Source: Clostridium bornimense
GTDB taxonomy: Bacteria > Bacillota > Clostridia > Clostridiales > Clostridiaceae
NCBI RefSeq assembly: GCF_018917145.1
Contig: NZ_JAHLOD010000014.1
Coordinates: 1-64,000 of the forward strand
Direction of reading: 5' to 3'
Length of the DNA stretch: 64,000 nt
In this document: positions 1-7,667 of the stretch, piece after piece
Position numbering within the stretch: position 1 is the stretch's first letter
How the letters are laid out: every line of letters begins with the position of its first letter
Notes under the pieces: generated by a model
Database searches by the model: none
Told to the model about the DNA's origin: nothing
The model's input: only the letters and a program-made list of their open reading frames with translations
Translations under genes and position numbers: made by a program

Positions 1-248
1 TCCCTGTAAAATTTTGGAATCAGAATGAGCTTTATTAAAGTTACCCTTTTTTTAATAAGACAAACTAGAAAATTTCCAATTTTAAAGTTTTTTTATCTTG
101 ACATATTACCAGTCGTCTTAAAACATATATTTATCTTCTCACATATTTTATATCATTTTTCTATATCTATCTATTATCTAATTATAGAAATTTAGTTTAT
201 TTTTTATTTAAAAAGCATATACTCCTTAATATAAGGAGGTACTCTTAT

Positions 249-1427
249 ATGGATATAGAAAAATCATTTATAAAAAGCCTAATAAAAAATTTTAAAGGAC
301 CTAGCTTTAAGGTAAGATTTTGGGATGGAGAAGAAACTCTTGTAGGGGATAGTCCTGCAGCTTTTACATTAAAACTAAATGAACCACTAAAAATGAAAGA
401 CATGACATTAAGTACTACTTTAGCTTTTGGTGAGGCATATATGAATAAAACCTTTGAAATAGATGGTGATTTATATTTTGCACTAAATTCAATACTTTAT
501 AATATAACACACTTTAACTTTGACTTTAAAGGACTCCCAAAAATATTTCACAAATCTTCTAAAAGTAAACAGAAAGAAAATATAGCTTCTCATTATGATA
601 TAGGAAATGACTTTTATAGTCTTTGGTTAGATGAAACTTTAAGTTATTCCTGTGGGTACTTTAAAAATGAAAATGATAGCCTTTACGATGCACAAATGAA
701 TAAAATACATCATATTTTAAAAAAGCTTAACTTAAAAGAAGGTGATACTTTACTTGATATTGGTTGTGGATGGGGTGCACTTTTAATAGAAGCAACTAAA
801 AAATATAAAGTAAAAGGTGTCGGCATAACATTAAGTGAAGAACAAGTTAAAAAATTTAATGAACGTATAAATGAAGAACATTTAGAAAACTTTTTAGAAG
901 TTAAGCTAATGAATTATCTTGACTTAGAGAAATTAGATAAAAATTTTGATGCTGTAGTAAGTGTAGGTATGCTTGAACATGTTGGAAGAGACCATTATCC
1001 TGACTTTTTCAAAGCAGTATCATCCGTTTTAAAAGATGGTGGTACATTTTTACTTCACTACATAAGTTCACTTATAGAATCACCAGGTGATCCATGGCTT
1101 AAAAAATACATCTTTCCTGGTGGCGTAATCCCTACACTTAGAGAAATTATATCCCTTTCTGCCGAAAATAATTATCATGTTTTAGATGTTGAAAATTTAA
1201 GATTACATTATCGAAATACACTTTTATATTGGTATTCTAATTTTAACGATAATATAGAAATTATAAATAAAAAATTCGATGAAAAGTTTATTAGAATGTG
1301 GCAACTATATCTTTGTTCCTGTGCAGCTGTTTTTAATAATGGTATTTGTGATTTGCATCAAATCTTACTAACAAAAGGAATAAATAACTCTTTGCCATTA
1401 ACTCGTGATTATATGTATAAAGATTAA
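249..1427 (+). CDS. cfa: Cyclopropane-fatty-acyl-phospholipid synthase
   Basis: The 392-residue protein would transfer a methylene group from S-adenosylmethionine onto double bonds of membrane phospholipid acyl chains. The SAM-binding glycine-rich motif LLDIGCGWG lies near residues 169-177, and the preceding block HYDIGNDFYSLWLD and the later SVGMLEHVG are typical of the family. Length matches bacterial Cfa. The start is set by an AAGGAGG site about 9 bases upstream. It is a single-gene unit closed by the hairpin at 1449-1493. A TTGACA box lies at 98-103, but no good -10 stands at normal spacing, so the promoter is uncertain. Confidence 0.93.
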   Translation: MDIEKSFIKSLIKNFKGPSFKVRFWDGEETLVGDSPAAFTLKLNEPLKMKDMTLSTTLAFGEAYMNKTFEIDGDLYFALNSILYNITHFNFDFKGLPKIFHKSSKSKQKENIASHYDIGNDFYSLWLDETLSYSCGYFKNENDSLYDAQMNKIHHILKKLNLKEGDTLLDIGCGWGALLIEATKKYKVKGVGITLSEEQVKKFNERINEEHLENFLEVKLMNYLDLEKLDKNFDAVVSVGMLEHVGRDHYPDFFKAVSSVLKDGGTFLLHYISSLIESPGDPWLKKYIFPGGVIPTLREIISLSAENNYHVLDVENLRLHYRNTLLYWYSNFNDNIEIINKKFDEKFIRMWQLYLCSCAAVFNNGICDLHQILLTKGINNSLPLTRDYMYKD

Positions 1428-1448
1428 ATTTTTATATTTAAAAAGTGG

Positions 1449-1493
1449 CTGTCGCACAAAAAAGTTAGAGATCAAAGTGCGGCAGTTTTTTTG
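1449..1493 (+). terminator. Rho-independent terminator of cfa
   Basis: Arms GCTGTCGCAC (1449-1458) and GTGCGGCAGT (1478-1487) pair completely as plus-strand RNA if G-U pairs are allowed, and a T run follows. On the minus strand the wobbles become A-C mismatches, so it works toward the right. The same hairpin type recurs at 54281-54321. Confidence 0.8.
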
Positions 1494-1796
1494 CAAAATA
1501 GAATATCAGGGCACAAGTATGAGGGCACAAGGTACAGGTATATATCAGTGCACAGTGAATGATTAATGAAAACAACACTTAAATATAACAGTTCTATATA
1601 TGCACTAAATACAATTGTAATTTGTCTTCAGCAGGACTATAGTATTTTCCCTTTAGAGAAAATTAGCCGAAACTGTGCATTGCATCAGAGCTGTGCACTG
1701 AATTGTGCCATGTGCCATCTAACTTGTGCCTTGACCTGTGCCATAATAAAAGGAGGTATCGCAAGCAGCTTTTCATTTGTTAATGCGATATCTCCT
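1494..1796. repeat. Composite intergenic repeat, copy A
   Basis: This gene-free stretch between convergent genes carries GGGCACAAG and CAGTGCACAG words on the left and the inverted forms CTGTGCACTG, TTGTGCC and CTGTGCC on the right. A middle segment (about 1608-1673) closely matches 54377-54440. It ends in an imperfect hairpin (1751-1796, arms AGGAGGTATCGC and GCGATATCTCCT) that probably also ends the minus-strand symporter transcript. Related copies lie at 13340-13450, 14043-14152 and 54322-54541. Confidence 0.7.
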
Positions 1797-1810
1797 TATA
1801 TTATTAATTA

Positions 1811-3181
1811 TTATTTATTATTATTTATTTCATTCATACTTTTCGCAACTGCTACAGTACTTGTCATTGTTCCATTTACGTTAAGCATAGTACGACCCAT
1901 ATCTAAAATTGGGTCAATAGCAATAATTCCACCAGCTAGTGGGAAATATCCTCCCATTCCCATACCTGAAATTACAACAGATACTGCCATTGTAGCACTT
2001 CCTGGTAAACCAGCTATACCAAGAGAACTTATTGTTATTATTACAAGTAACATTATATAGAAACTTATATCCATCTCTACTCCTGCCATATTTCCAATGG
2101 TTATAGCCATTAATGCTGGATATATTCCTGCACAACCATTCATACCCATATTAGACCCAAGACTTCCTACAAAACTAGCTACACCTTCATTTACCTTAAC
2201 ATTATTAGTAAGACATTCTATTGTTACCGGTAATGTTCCAAGACTTGATCTTGATGTAAAAGCTAAAATTAATGCTTCTGATACATTCTTTATATATGTA
2301 ATAGGATTTATACCACAAAATGCTATTATTATAAGATGAACTATTAACATAAGAGCAACACATATATACAATGCTATTATGAAATCTAAAACTGTGTATA
2401 AGGCAGATATTCCTCTTGCTGTTATAGTATTAGCTAAAAGAGCTACTACTGCATATGGCATAAATTTGATAACTGTCATTGCTACACTTGTTATTATCTT
2501 ATAAGCACCTTGTATCCATCCTACAAAAGGTTCTATTACATCACTATATTTTTTCTTTAATATATTTATTGATGTACCTATAAATGCAGCAAAAATTACT
2601 ACAGCTACTATGTTACCATCAGCCATAGCTTTTATAGGATTAGAAGGTAATAATCCTCTTAAAGTATCTATTACTGATGTAACTTCTCTAATTTCTACAT
2701 CACTACTTATATCACCTATACTAGCACCTACACCAAGCTTCATTACACTTCCTACAATAATACCAATTGTTGCTGCTATGGCTGTAGTTAATAATAACAT
2801 GAAAATACTTCTAGATGTAAGCTTTCCTAGATTTTCACCTTTCATATTTATAATAACTCTTATAATTGATAAAAATACTAATGGTACTACTAACATCTTT
2901 AATAAATCCATAAATCCATAACCAAATAACCCATACCACTCAGTAACTTCTTTTAACCAAGTCACCTTTCCTGGATCTTTTGGAAAACCTGCAACCCACT
3001 GTATTATTATACCTAATACTAACCCTACAATGGTTGCTGTAATCATTCTTATTGGGAATTTTACCTTTTTCTTTTCCATACTTTTCATTACTACAAATAT
3101 ACCCATTAGAATAATTATAAATGCTACTGTTTTAAAATTTGTTATCAAAAGAAATTCTGATAAAAATGAACTATCCTTCAT
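1811..3181 (-). CDS. tcyP: Dicarboxylate/amino acid:cation symporter, L-cystine uptake type
   Basis: The 456-residue polytopic membrane protein belongs to the DAACS (glutamate/dicarboxylate symporter) family. The hairpin-loop serine-rich motif AFTSRSSLGTLP and the helix motif GMNGCAGIYPALMAI are clear, as is the late DPILDMGRTMLNVNGT segment. Overall sequence and length look most like the sodium/cystine symporters TcyP/YdjN rather than GltP, though substrate cannot be proved by eye. A GGAGG lies six bases before the ATG. It is the second gene after the flavoprotein at 3225-4559 (43-base gap), which would reduce disulfides and supports a cystine substrate. Confidence 0.82.
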   Translation of the reverse strand: MKDSSFLSEFLLITNFKTVAFIIILMGIFVVMKSMEKKKVKFPIRMITATIVGLVLGIIIQWVAGFPKDPGKVTWLKEVTEWYGLFGYGFMDLLKMLVVPLVFLSIIRVIINMKGENLGKLTSRSIFMLLLTTAIAATIGIIVGSVMKLGVGASIGDISSDVEIREVTSVIDTLRGLLPSNPIKAMADGNIVAVVIFAAFIGTSINILKKKYSDVIEPFVGWIQGAYKIITSVAMTVIKFMPYAVVALLANTITARGISALYTVLDFIIALYICVALMLIVHLIIIAFCGINPITYIKNVSEALILAFTSRSSLGTLPVTIECLTNNVKVNEGVASFVGSLGSNMGMNGCAGIYPALMAITIGNMAGVEMDISFYIMLLVIITISSLGIAGLPGSATMAVSVVISGMGMGGYFPLAGGIIAIDPILDMGRTMLNVNGTMTSTVAVAKSMNEINNNK

Positions 3182-3224
3182 TTTTTCCTCCTTAGTTTAT
3201 ATTAATTACTTTCATTAGTTTATA

Positions 3225-4559
3225 TTACTTACTTACATTACCTGCGACATTTAATACATCCCATGTTCTTGCAAAAGGCGGAGCATAACATAAATCTAAC
3301 ATTCCTAATTGCTCTGTTGTAATACCAGCAAAAATACATGCTGCCAATACATTAACCCTTTGGACTGCATCTTTATACCCTACTATCTGTCCACCTAATA
3401 TCTTTTTATTTGTTGCATTATAAATAATTTTTACATATATATCACTTTGACCTGGATAATAATTAGTTTGATTCTTATCTTTTATAAATTTAACTTTATA
3501 ATCTAATGCCTTTCTTCTTGCCTCTTCTTCAGACAATCCTGTTCTAGCAGCTTCCATATCCATTACTTTTATGCAACTTGAAGCCAATGAACCTTGAAAC
3601 TTCACATCGCCACCAGCAAGATTTTCACCAACTATTCTGCCAAGTTTATTTGCGCCTGTAGCTAACGGTACATAAATATTTTCACCTGTAATAAAGCTAT
3701 TTATACTTGCACAATCTCCAGCAGAATAAACATCTTTTATAGATGTTTCTCCATATTCATCTACTACAATTGCACCATTACCAAGCATTTTCAATCCTTT
3801 ATCTTTAAATATTTCAGTATTAGGTTTTACTCCAGTTGCTAAAATAACTATATCAGCCTCTATTTCTCTTAAATTAGTTTTTATTCCTTCTACTTTATCG
3901 TTACCTATTACCTCTAAAACTGTTTCATTTAAATATAAATTCACGTTATGTTTTACTAACTCAGCTTCCAAAATATCTGTTATTTCTTTATCAAAAACTT
4001 CTTTAAGTATTCTATCTTCTAATTGAAATAAAGATACGTCTTTTCCACAGTTTTTTACTGCTTCTACTGCTTCAAGTCCAATAAATCCAGCCCCAATTAT
4101 AGCTACCTTTTTATTTTTATCATCTTTTAATAGCGATTTTAATTTTTCTCCATCCTCCATCGATCTTAAAGTACAAACATTTTTAAGACCTATATTTTTT
4201 ATTGGTGGAATAAAATTCTTTGCTCCTGTGGCAATCATTACCTTATCATATTTATCAGTAAATTCATTACCATTTATAACATCTTTTACAACAACAGTTT
4301 TGTTATTAAAATCAATATCAATAACTTCATGATTTACTTTAACCTTTACATCGGTTTTTTCAAAATCTTCTGGTGTTCTTGCTATCATATTACTACTTTC
4401 ATTGAAAAATTCTCCAACATAATAAGGAAGTCCACAAGCTCCAAAAGAAATTATACTAGACTTTTCATAAATAACTACTTCTGCATCTTTATTTACTCTT
4501 TTTAATTTTGCTGCTGCACTTGCTCCAGCTGCTATGCCTCCTATTATTATAACTCTCAT
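3225..4559 (-). CDS. CoA-disulfide reductase-like FAD/NAD(P)H oxidoreductase
   Basis: The 444-residue protein is a pyridine nucleotide-disulfide oxidoreductase of the CoA-disulfide reductase/NADH oxidase branch. Seen are the FAD motif VIIIGGIAAGASAA at the N terminus, a single redox cysteine at residue 42 in the FGACGLPYYVG context of CoADR enzymes, an NAD motif VAIIGAGFIGLEA near residue 154, the second FAD motif VYSAGDCA near 280, and a C-terminal dimerization domain with YAPPFA. It would reduce CoA or low-molecular-weight disulfides, or oxidize NADH with oxygen. It is the first gene of a pair with the cystine-type symporter. Confidence 0.85.
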   Translation of the reverse strand: MRVIIIGGIAAGASAAAKLKRVNKDAEVVIYEKSSIISFGACGLPYYVGEFFNESSNMIARTPEDFEKTDVKVKVNHEVIDIDFNNKTVVVKDVINGNEFTDKYDKVMIATGAKNFIPPIKNIGLKNVCTLRSMEDGEKLKSLLKDDKNKKVAIIGAGFIGLEAVEAVKNCGKDVSLFQLEDRILKEVFDKEITDILEAELVKHNVNLYLNETVLEVIGNDKVEGIKTNLREIEADIVILATGVKPNTEIFKDKGLKMLGNGAIVVDEYGETSIKDVYSAGDCASINSFITGENIYVPLATGANKLGRIVGENLAGGDVKFQGSLASSCIKVMDMEAARTGLSEEEARRKALDYKVKFIKDKNQTNYYPGQSDIYVKIIYNATNKKILGGQIVGYKDAVQRVNVLAACIFAGITTEQLGMLDLCYAPPFARTWDVLNVAGNVSK

Positions 4560-4574
4560 AACTATTACCTCCTA

Positions 4575-4610
4575 TAATAGCACTCACTCTTCTAATAGCA
4601 CTCACTCTTC
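4575..4610 (-). repeat. Perfect 18-bp tandem duplication in leader of the flavoprotein gene
   Basis: TAATAGCACTCACTCTTC occurs at 4575-4592 and again at 4593-4610 without a mismatch, ending just upstream of the ribosome site of the gene at 3225-4559. In the transcript sense each unit contains GAGTGAGTGC. It may be a doubled operator, or a simple slippage duplication. Confidence 0.6.
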
Positions 4611-4619
4611 AAATATTAT

Positions 4620-5490
4620 TCATAGTTTTCCTATCAATTTAATATAAGATTAATCATAATAAGTTTATATATATTAGTCAACAATATTTTTTCCTATTTA
4701 AACTTTTTCACTACATATTATGATAAATATAAAAAATCTATACTAATAAATAAGATAAAAAAGTATCCTTATTGTTATCTATTTCATATAAAATCATATC
4801 TTTTCCTTTATATTTTTTTCTTTTAATCGATAATTTATATAGTAATATTAAATTTATTTGATACAACATATTTAAACTATATTTTTGTAGTCATTATTTA
4901 GGCAAAATTAAAATAATACTTAAAATTAATATATCAGAAAAATAAATATAATTTCATAAATAATATTTATTGCTTTTTTTAAATTAATTGCATTTTAAAC
5001 TGCTGCTAATTTGTTTAGAAATTAAAAATATATTTTAATATACTTTTTATTTTTTCATTATTATACATTTTTAAATTGTAAGTGATGTTAATATTCTATT
5101 TTTTAACAAAAGTTTACGTATTATATATTACTTTTTTCAATTTGTATTAATTAGTTCTTATCTAAAATTAATTGATTCATTTTAGATATTAATATTCTAA
5201 ATCTATATATATACAAGGATACGAATATCATTAACTTAACAAATAGTAATAAAATCATTCTATGTAATAATAAGTTAAACGTTACAATATTTTTTCTTAG
5301 TTATTGTAATTAATGCGAAAAAATCTATCTATTTGAATCTAATAATCTATTTAGTTATATATAAATATCAATTTACAATACCTAATTTCTACAAAATACT
5401 GAAAAAGCCTTATAATAATTACAATAAAATTAAATTATAAACATTTTTCAACATTCATGGTATAATTATTATATTAACTATGTTGTTTTA
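4620..5490. other. Long gene-free AT-rich intergenic region
   Basis: About 870 bases of very AT-rich DNA separate the divergent flavoprotein and response-regulator genes. No reading frame with a ribosome site was found, and in particular no short autoinducer-peptide gene. The right end holds four copies of the 8-mer TTACAATA (see separate entry). It must carry both promoters, but AT content makes -10/-35 calls unreliable. Confidence 0.6.
5282..5426. promoter_or_regulatory. Cluster of TTACAATA motifs upstream of the response regulator
   Basis: TTACAATA occurs at 5282-5289, 5373-5380 and 5419-5426, and in inverted form at 5302-5309. The first and the inverted copy form a palindrome with a 12-base spacer. 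Four copies of an 8-mer containing one C in 145 bases is more than expected even in this AT-rich DNA. It could be the binding site of the LytTR regulator encoded next door. Confidence 0.35.
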
Positions 5491-5500
5491 GGGGGACATT

Positions 5501-6235
5501 ATGCTTGATATTATAATTTGTGAAGATAACACTACTCAAAGAAAAAACTTAGAAAATATTATTGAAAATGAAGTAAGAAGCGCTCACATAAAAATTGCAT
5601 TATCTACTAGTAATCCTAACGAAGTAATTCAATATGTACAAGACTCTAAATCACAAAACTTTATCTATTTTTTAGATATAGATCTTCAAAGTAATATAAA
5701 CGGATTAGAATTATCTAAAATTTTAAGACAAACTGATCCTATGGGTTACATTGTATTCTTAACTTCTCATGCTGAACTTACACTATTAACTTTTCAATAT
5801 AAAGTTCGTGCTATGGACTTTATAATTAAAGCTGATACTAATATGATAAAAGATAGAATTGTAGATTGTATTAATGAAGCTTTCAATGACTTAAAAAATA
5901 TTAAAGTTCAAAATACCAATACTATCCCTATAAATATTGGTAACAATGTAACATTCTTTGATATGGATGATATATTATTTTTTGAAACTTCTAGTAAAGA
6001 ACATAAAATACGTATTCATACTACAAGTGGTCATTCTGAATTTTATGGATCATTGAAAGATATAGAAACAAAATTATCACCAGATTTTTATAAGCCTCAT
6101 AGATCTTATATTGTAAATACAAAAAAAATTAAATCAATTGATAAAGACCAACTAATTATTAATATGATAAATGGAGAGATATGTTATGTATCTTCTAGAT
6201 ACTTGAAGGGATTGTTAAAGAAATGTATCCTTTAG
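5501..6235 (+). CDS. LytTR-family response regulator (AgrA/VirR type)
   Basis: The 244-residue protein has an N-terminal receiver domain (acidic pocket IICEDN, phosphoacceptor aspartate in FLDIDL near residue 59, switch threonine in FLTSHAE, conserved lysine in FIIKAD) and a C-terminal LytTR DNA-binding domain from about residue 135 (FFETSSKEHKIRIHT, PHRSYIVN). Such proteins bind direct repeats and often control toxins, bacteriocins or quorum responses. An AGGGGG site lies about 6 bases before the ATG. The sensor kinase gene overlaps its 3' end by 13 bases, so the two are translationally coupled. Confidence 0.9.
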   Translation: MLDIIICEDNTTQRKNLENIIENEVRSAHIKIALSTSNPNEVIQYVQDSKSQNFIYFLDIDLQSNINGLELSKILRQTDPMGYIVFLTSHAELTLLTFQYKVRAMDFIIKADTNMIKDRIVDCINEAFNDLKNIKVQNTNTIPINIGNNVTFFDMDDILFFETSSKEHKIRIHTTSGHSEFYGSLKDIETKLSPDFYKPHRSYIVNTKKIKSIDKDQLIINMINGEICYVSSRYLKGLLKKCIL

Positions 6236-7569
6236 TTTTTAATATGACTTATCCTTTAATACTTTCTCTTATGATAGTATTACCTGTTGCTAATTTATGT
6301 TTTATCAAAAGAAATATAAGGTCATTGGTGCTTTTTACCTTTGCCAACTATTGTATACTATCATTGACAGTACTGTTTAAGTCAACCTCAGGTTCATTTT
6401 TCTTTTGTAACCTGAGTTCATCTTATTTAATTGTTAGTGTACTGATTTATCTTTTCATAGTATATAGAAATTTTACTTATGCTTTGATAACATCTATCTT
6501 CATATTAATAAGTACTATGATTAGTGATGGAATTGTTGGTGGTATAACTATTGTTGGTTTTAATATTCCATATGATGGATTATCCGATAAATATATGTTA
6601 TATTCATTAATCGGCATCGCAATATTGGTTACAACTTCAATAATTAGTTTTATTTTTAGAATAGTAGCATTAAAGGTAAGTAAAAAATATATTAATTTTA
6701 AGAAATATGGTCAAATAGGTTTTCTATCAATATTTGTTTTAACTACAATGCTTGGTATTTTTTTGATTTATATCTATCTAGGAGGATATCTTGTTTGGGA
6801 CAGAAAAAGTATATTTCTTAATATGATTCTAATCATATTTTTATCTACAGTATGTTTAACTATGCTGTATTCTGTTACAAAAGCTATTAAAAATATGTTT
6901 GAACAAGAATATAAAGAAAAAGAATTTTCACAATTAAAAGAATATACGGACTTATTAGAGAATGTATCTACAGACTTAAGAAAATTTAAACATGATTATA
7001 TCAATATTCTTCTTACACTAGGTGGATATATTGATGAAGGTGACTTAAAAGGATTAAAAGAATTTTATAATAAAGATCTTCTTCCTGAGACAGGTAAGCA
7101 TGTTACTAAAAATAAAAATTTAGCCTTATTAAAACATATTAAAACAAGTCCATTAAAAGCACTACTATCATCAAAATTAATTACTTCTCAATCTCATAAT
7201 ATCGAGACTAGAATAGAACTAATAGATGATATTGATAATATACCTATGAATACAATTGATATATGTAGAATTATAGGTATACTTTTAGATAATGCAATAG
7301 AAGCTGCTGATTTATGCGAAAAGAAATCGCTTCATTTTGCCGGTATAAAAACCGATGATAGTATTATTTTTATTGTTAGAAATTCTTGTTTACCAGATAC
7401 ACCGCCTGTTTATAAAATTTACGAAAAAGATTTTTCTACTAAAGGTGAAGGTCATGGTATAGGACTAAAAACAGTAAGAGAAATAATCAATAGAGATTAT
7501 GAAAATGTTATATTAAACACTAAAATTGAAGATTGCATATTCTCTCAAGAACTCATAATAAATTTATAA
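6223..7569 (+). CDS. Sensor histidine kinase, GHKL type (AgrC/VirS-like)
   Basis: The 448-residue kinase has six or seven hydrophobic helices in roughly residues 1-220, then a dimerization region with the likely phospho-histidine His257 in FKHDYINIL, and an ATPase domain with the N box DNAIEAA and the glycine box GEGHGIGLKTV. It is the partner of the overlapping LytTR regulator. The multi-helix sensor resembles peptide-sensing AgrC proteins, but no agrB or agrD-like gene is nearby, so the signal is unknown. The ATG at 6223 or a second ATG at 6244 could be the start. Confidence 0.87.
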   Translation: MYPLVFNMTYPLILSLMIVLPVANLCFIKRNIRSLVLFTFANYCILSLTVLFKSTSGSFFFCNLSSSYLIVSVLIYLFIVYRNFTYALITSIFILISTMISDGIVGGITIVGFNIPYDGLSDKYMLYSLIGIAILVTTSIISFIFRIVALKVSKKYINFKKYGQIGFLSIFVLTTMLGIFLIYIYLGGYLVWDRKSIFLNMILIIFLSTVCLTMLYSVTKAIKNMFEQEYKEKEFSQLKEYTDLLENVSTDLRKFKHDYINILLTLGGYIDEGDLKGLKEFYNKDLLPETGKHVTKNKNLALLKHIKTSPLKALLSSKLITSQSHNIETRIELIDDIDNIPMNTIDICRIIGILLDNAIEAADLCEKKSLHFAGIKTDDSIIFIVRNSCLPDTPPVYKIYEKDFSTKGEGHGIGLKTVREIINRDYENVILNTKIEDCIFSQELIINL

Positions 7570-7570
7570 A

Positions 7571-7620
7571 AAAATGGATCTCTTAATAAACGATTAAATA
7601 TCGTAAGTGAGATCCATTTT
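7571..7620. terminator. Bidirectional terminator between convergent genes
   Basis: A perfect 12-bp stem AAAATGGATCTC (7571-7582) / GAGATCCATTTT (7609-7620) has T-rich flanks in both directions. It would serve the sensor kinase and the cohesin-like gene. Confidence 0.8.
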
Positions 7621-7667
7621 TTATTTATAACCTATTAACAACATACAAATTTTATGTGATATCTTTT

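Noticed and set aside
1449-1796. CRISPR array
   Set aside because: The repeated words are irregular in length and spacing and partly inverted, unlike direct repeats with uniform spacers.
1566-2060. Open frame of 164 codons on the plus strand
   Set aside because: It runs through the composite repeat and then antisense to the symporter, and has no ribosome site; its composition reflects the opposite strand.
4620-5490. Short autoinducer peptide gene in the AT-rich gap
   Set aside because: No short frame with both a ribosome site and an AgrD-like cysteine/charged pattern was seen on either strand.
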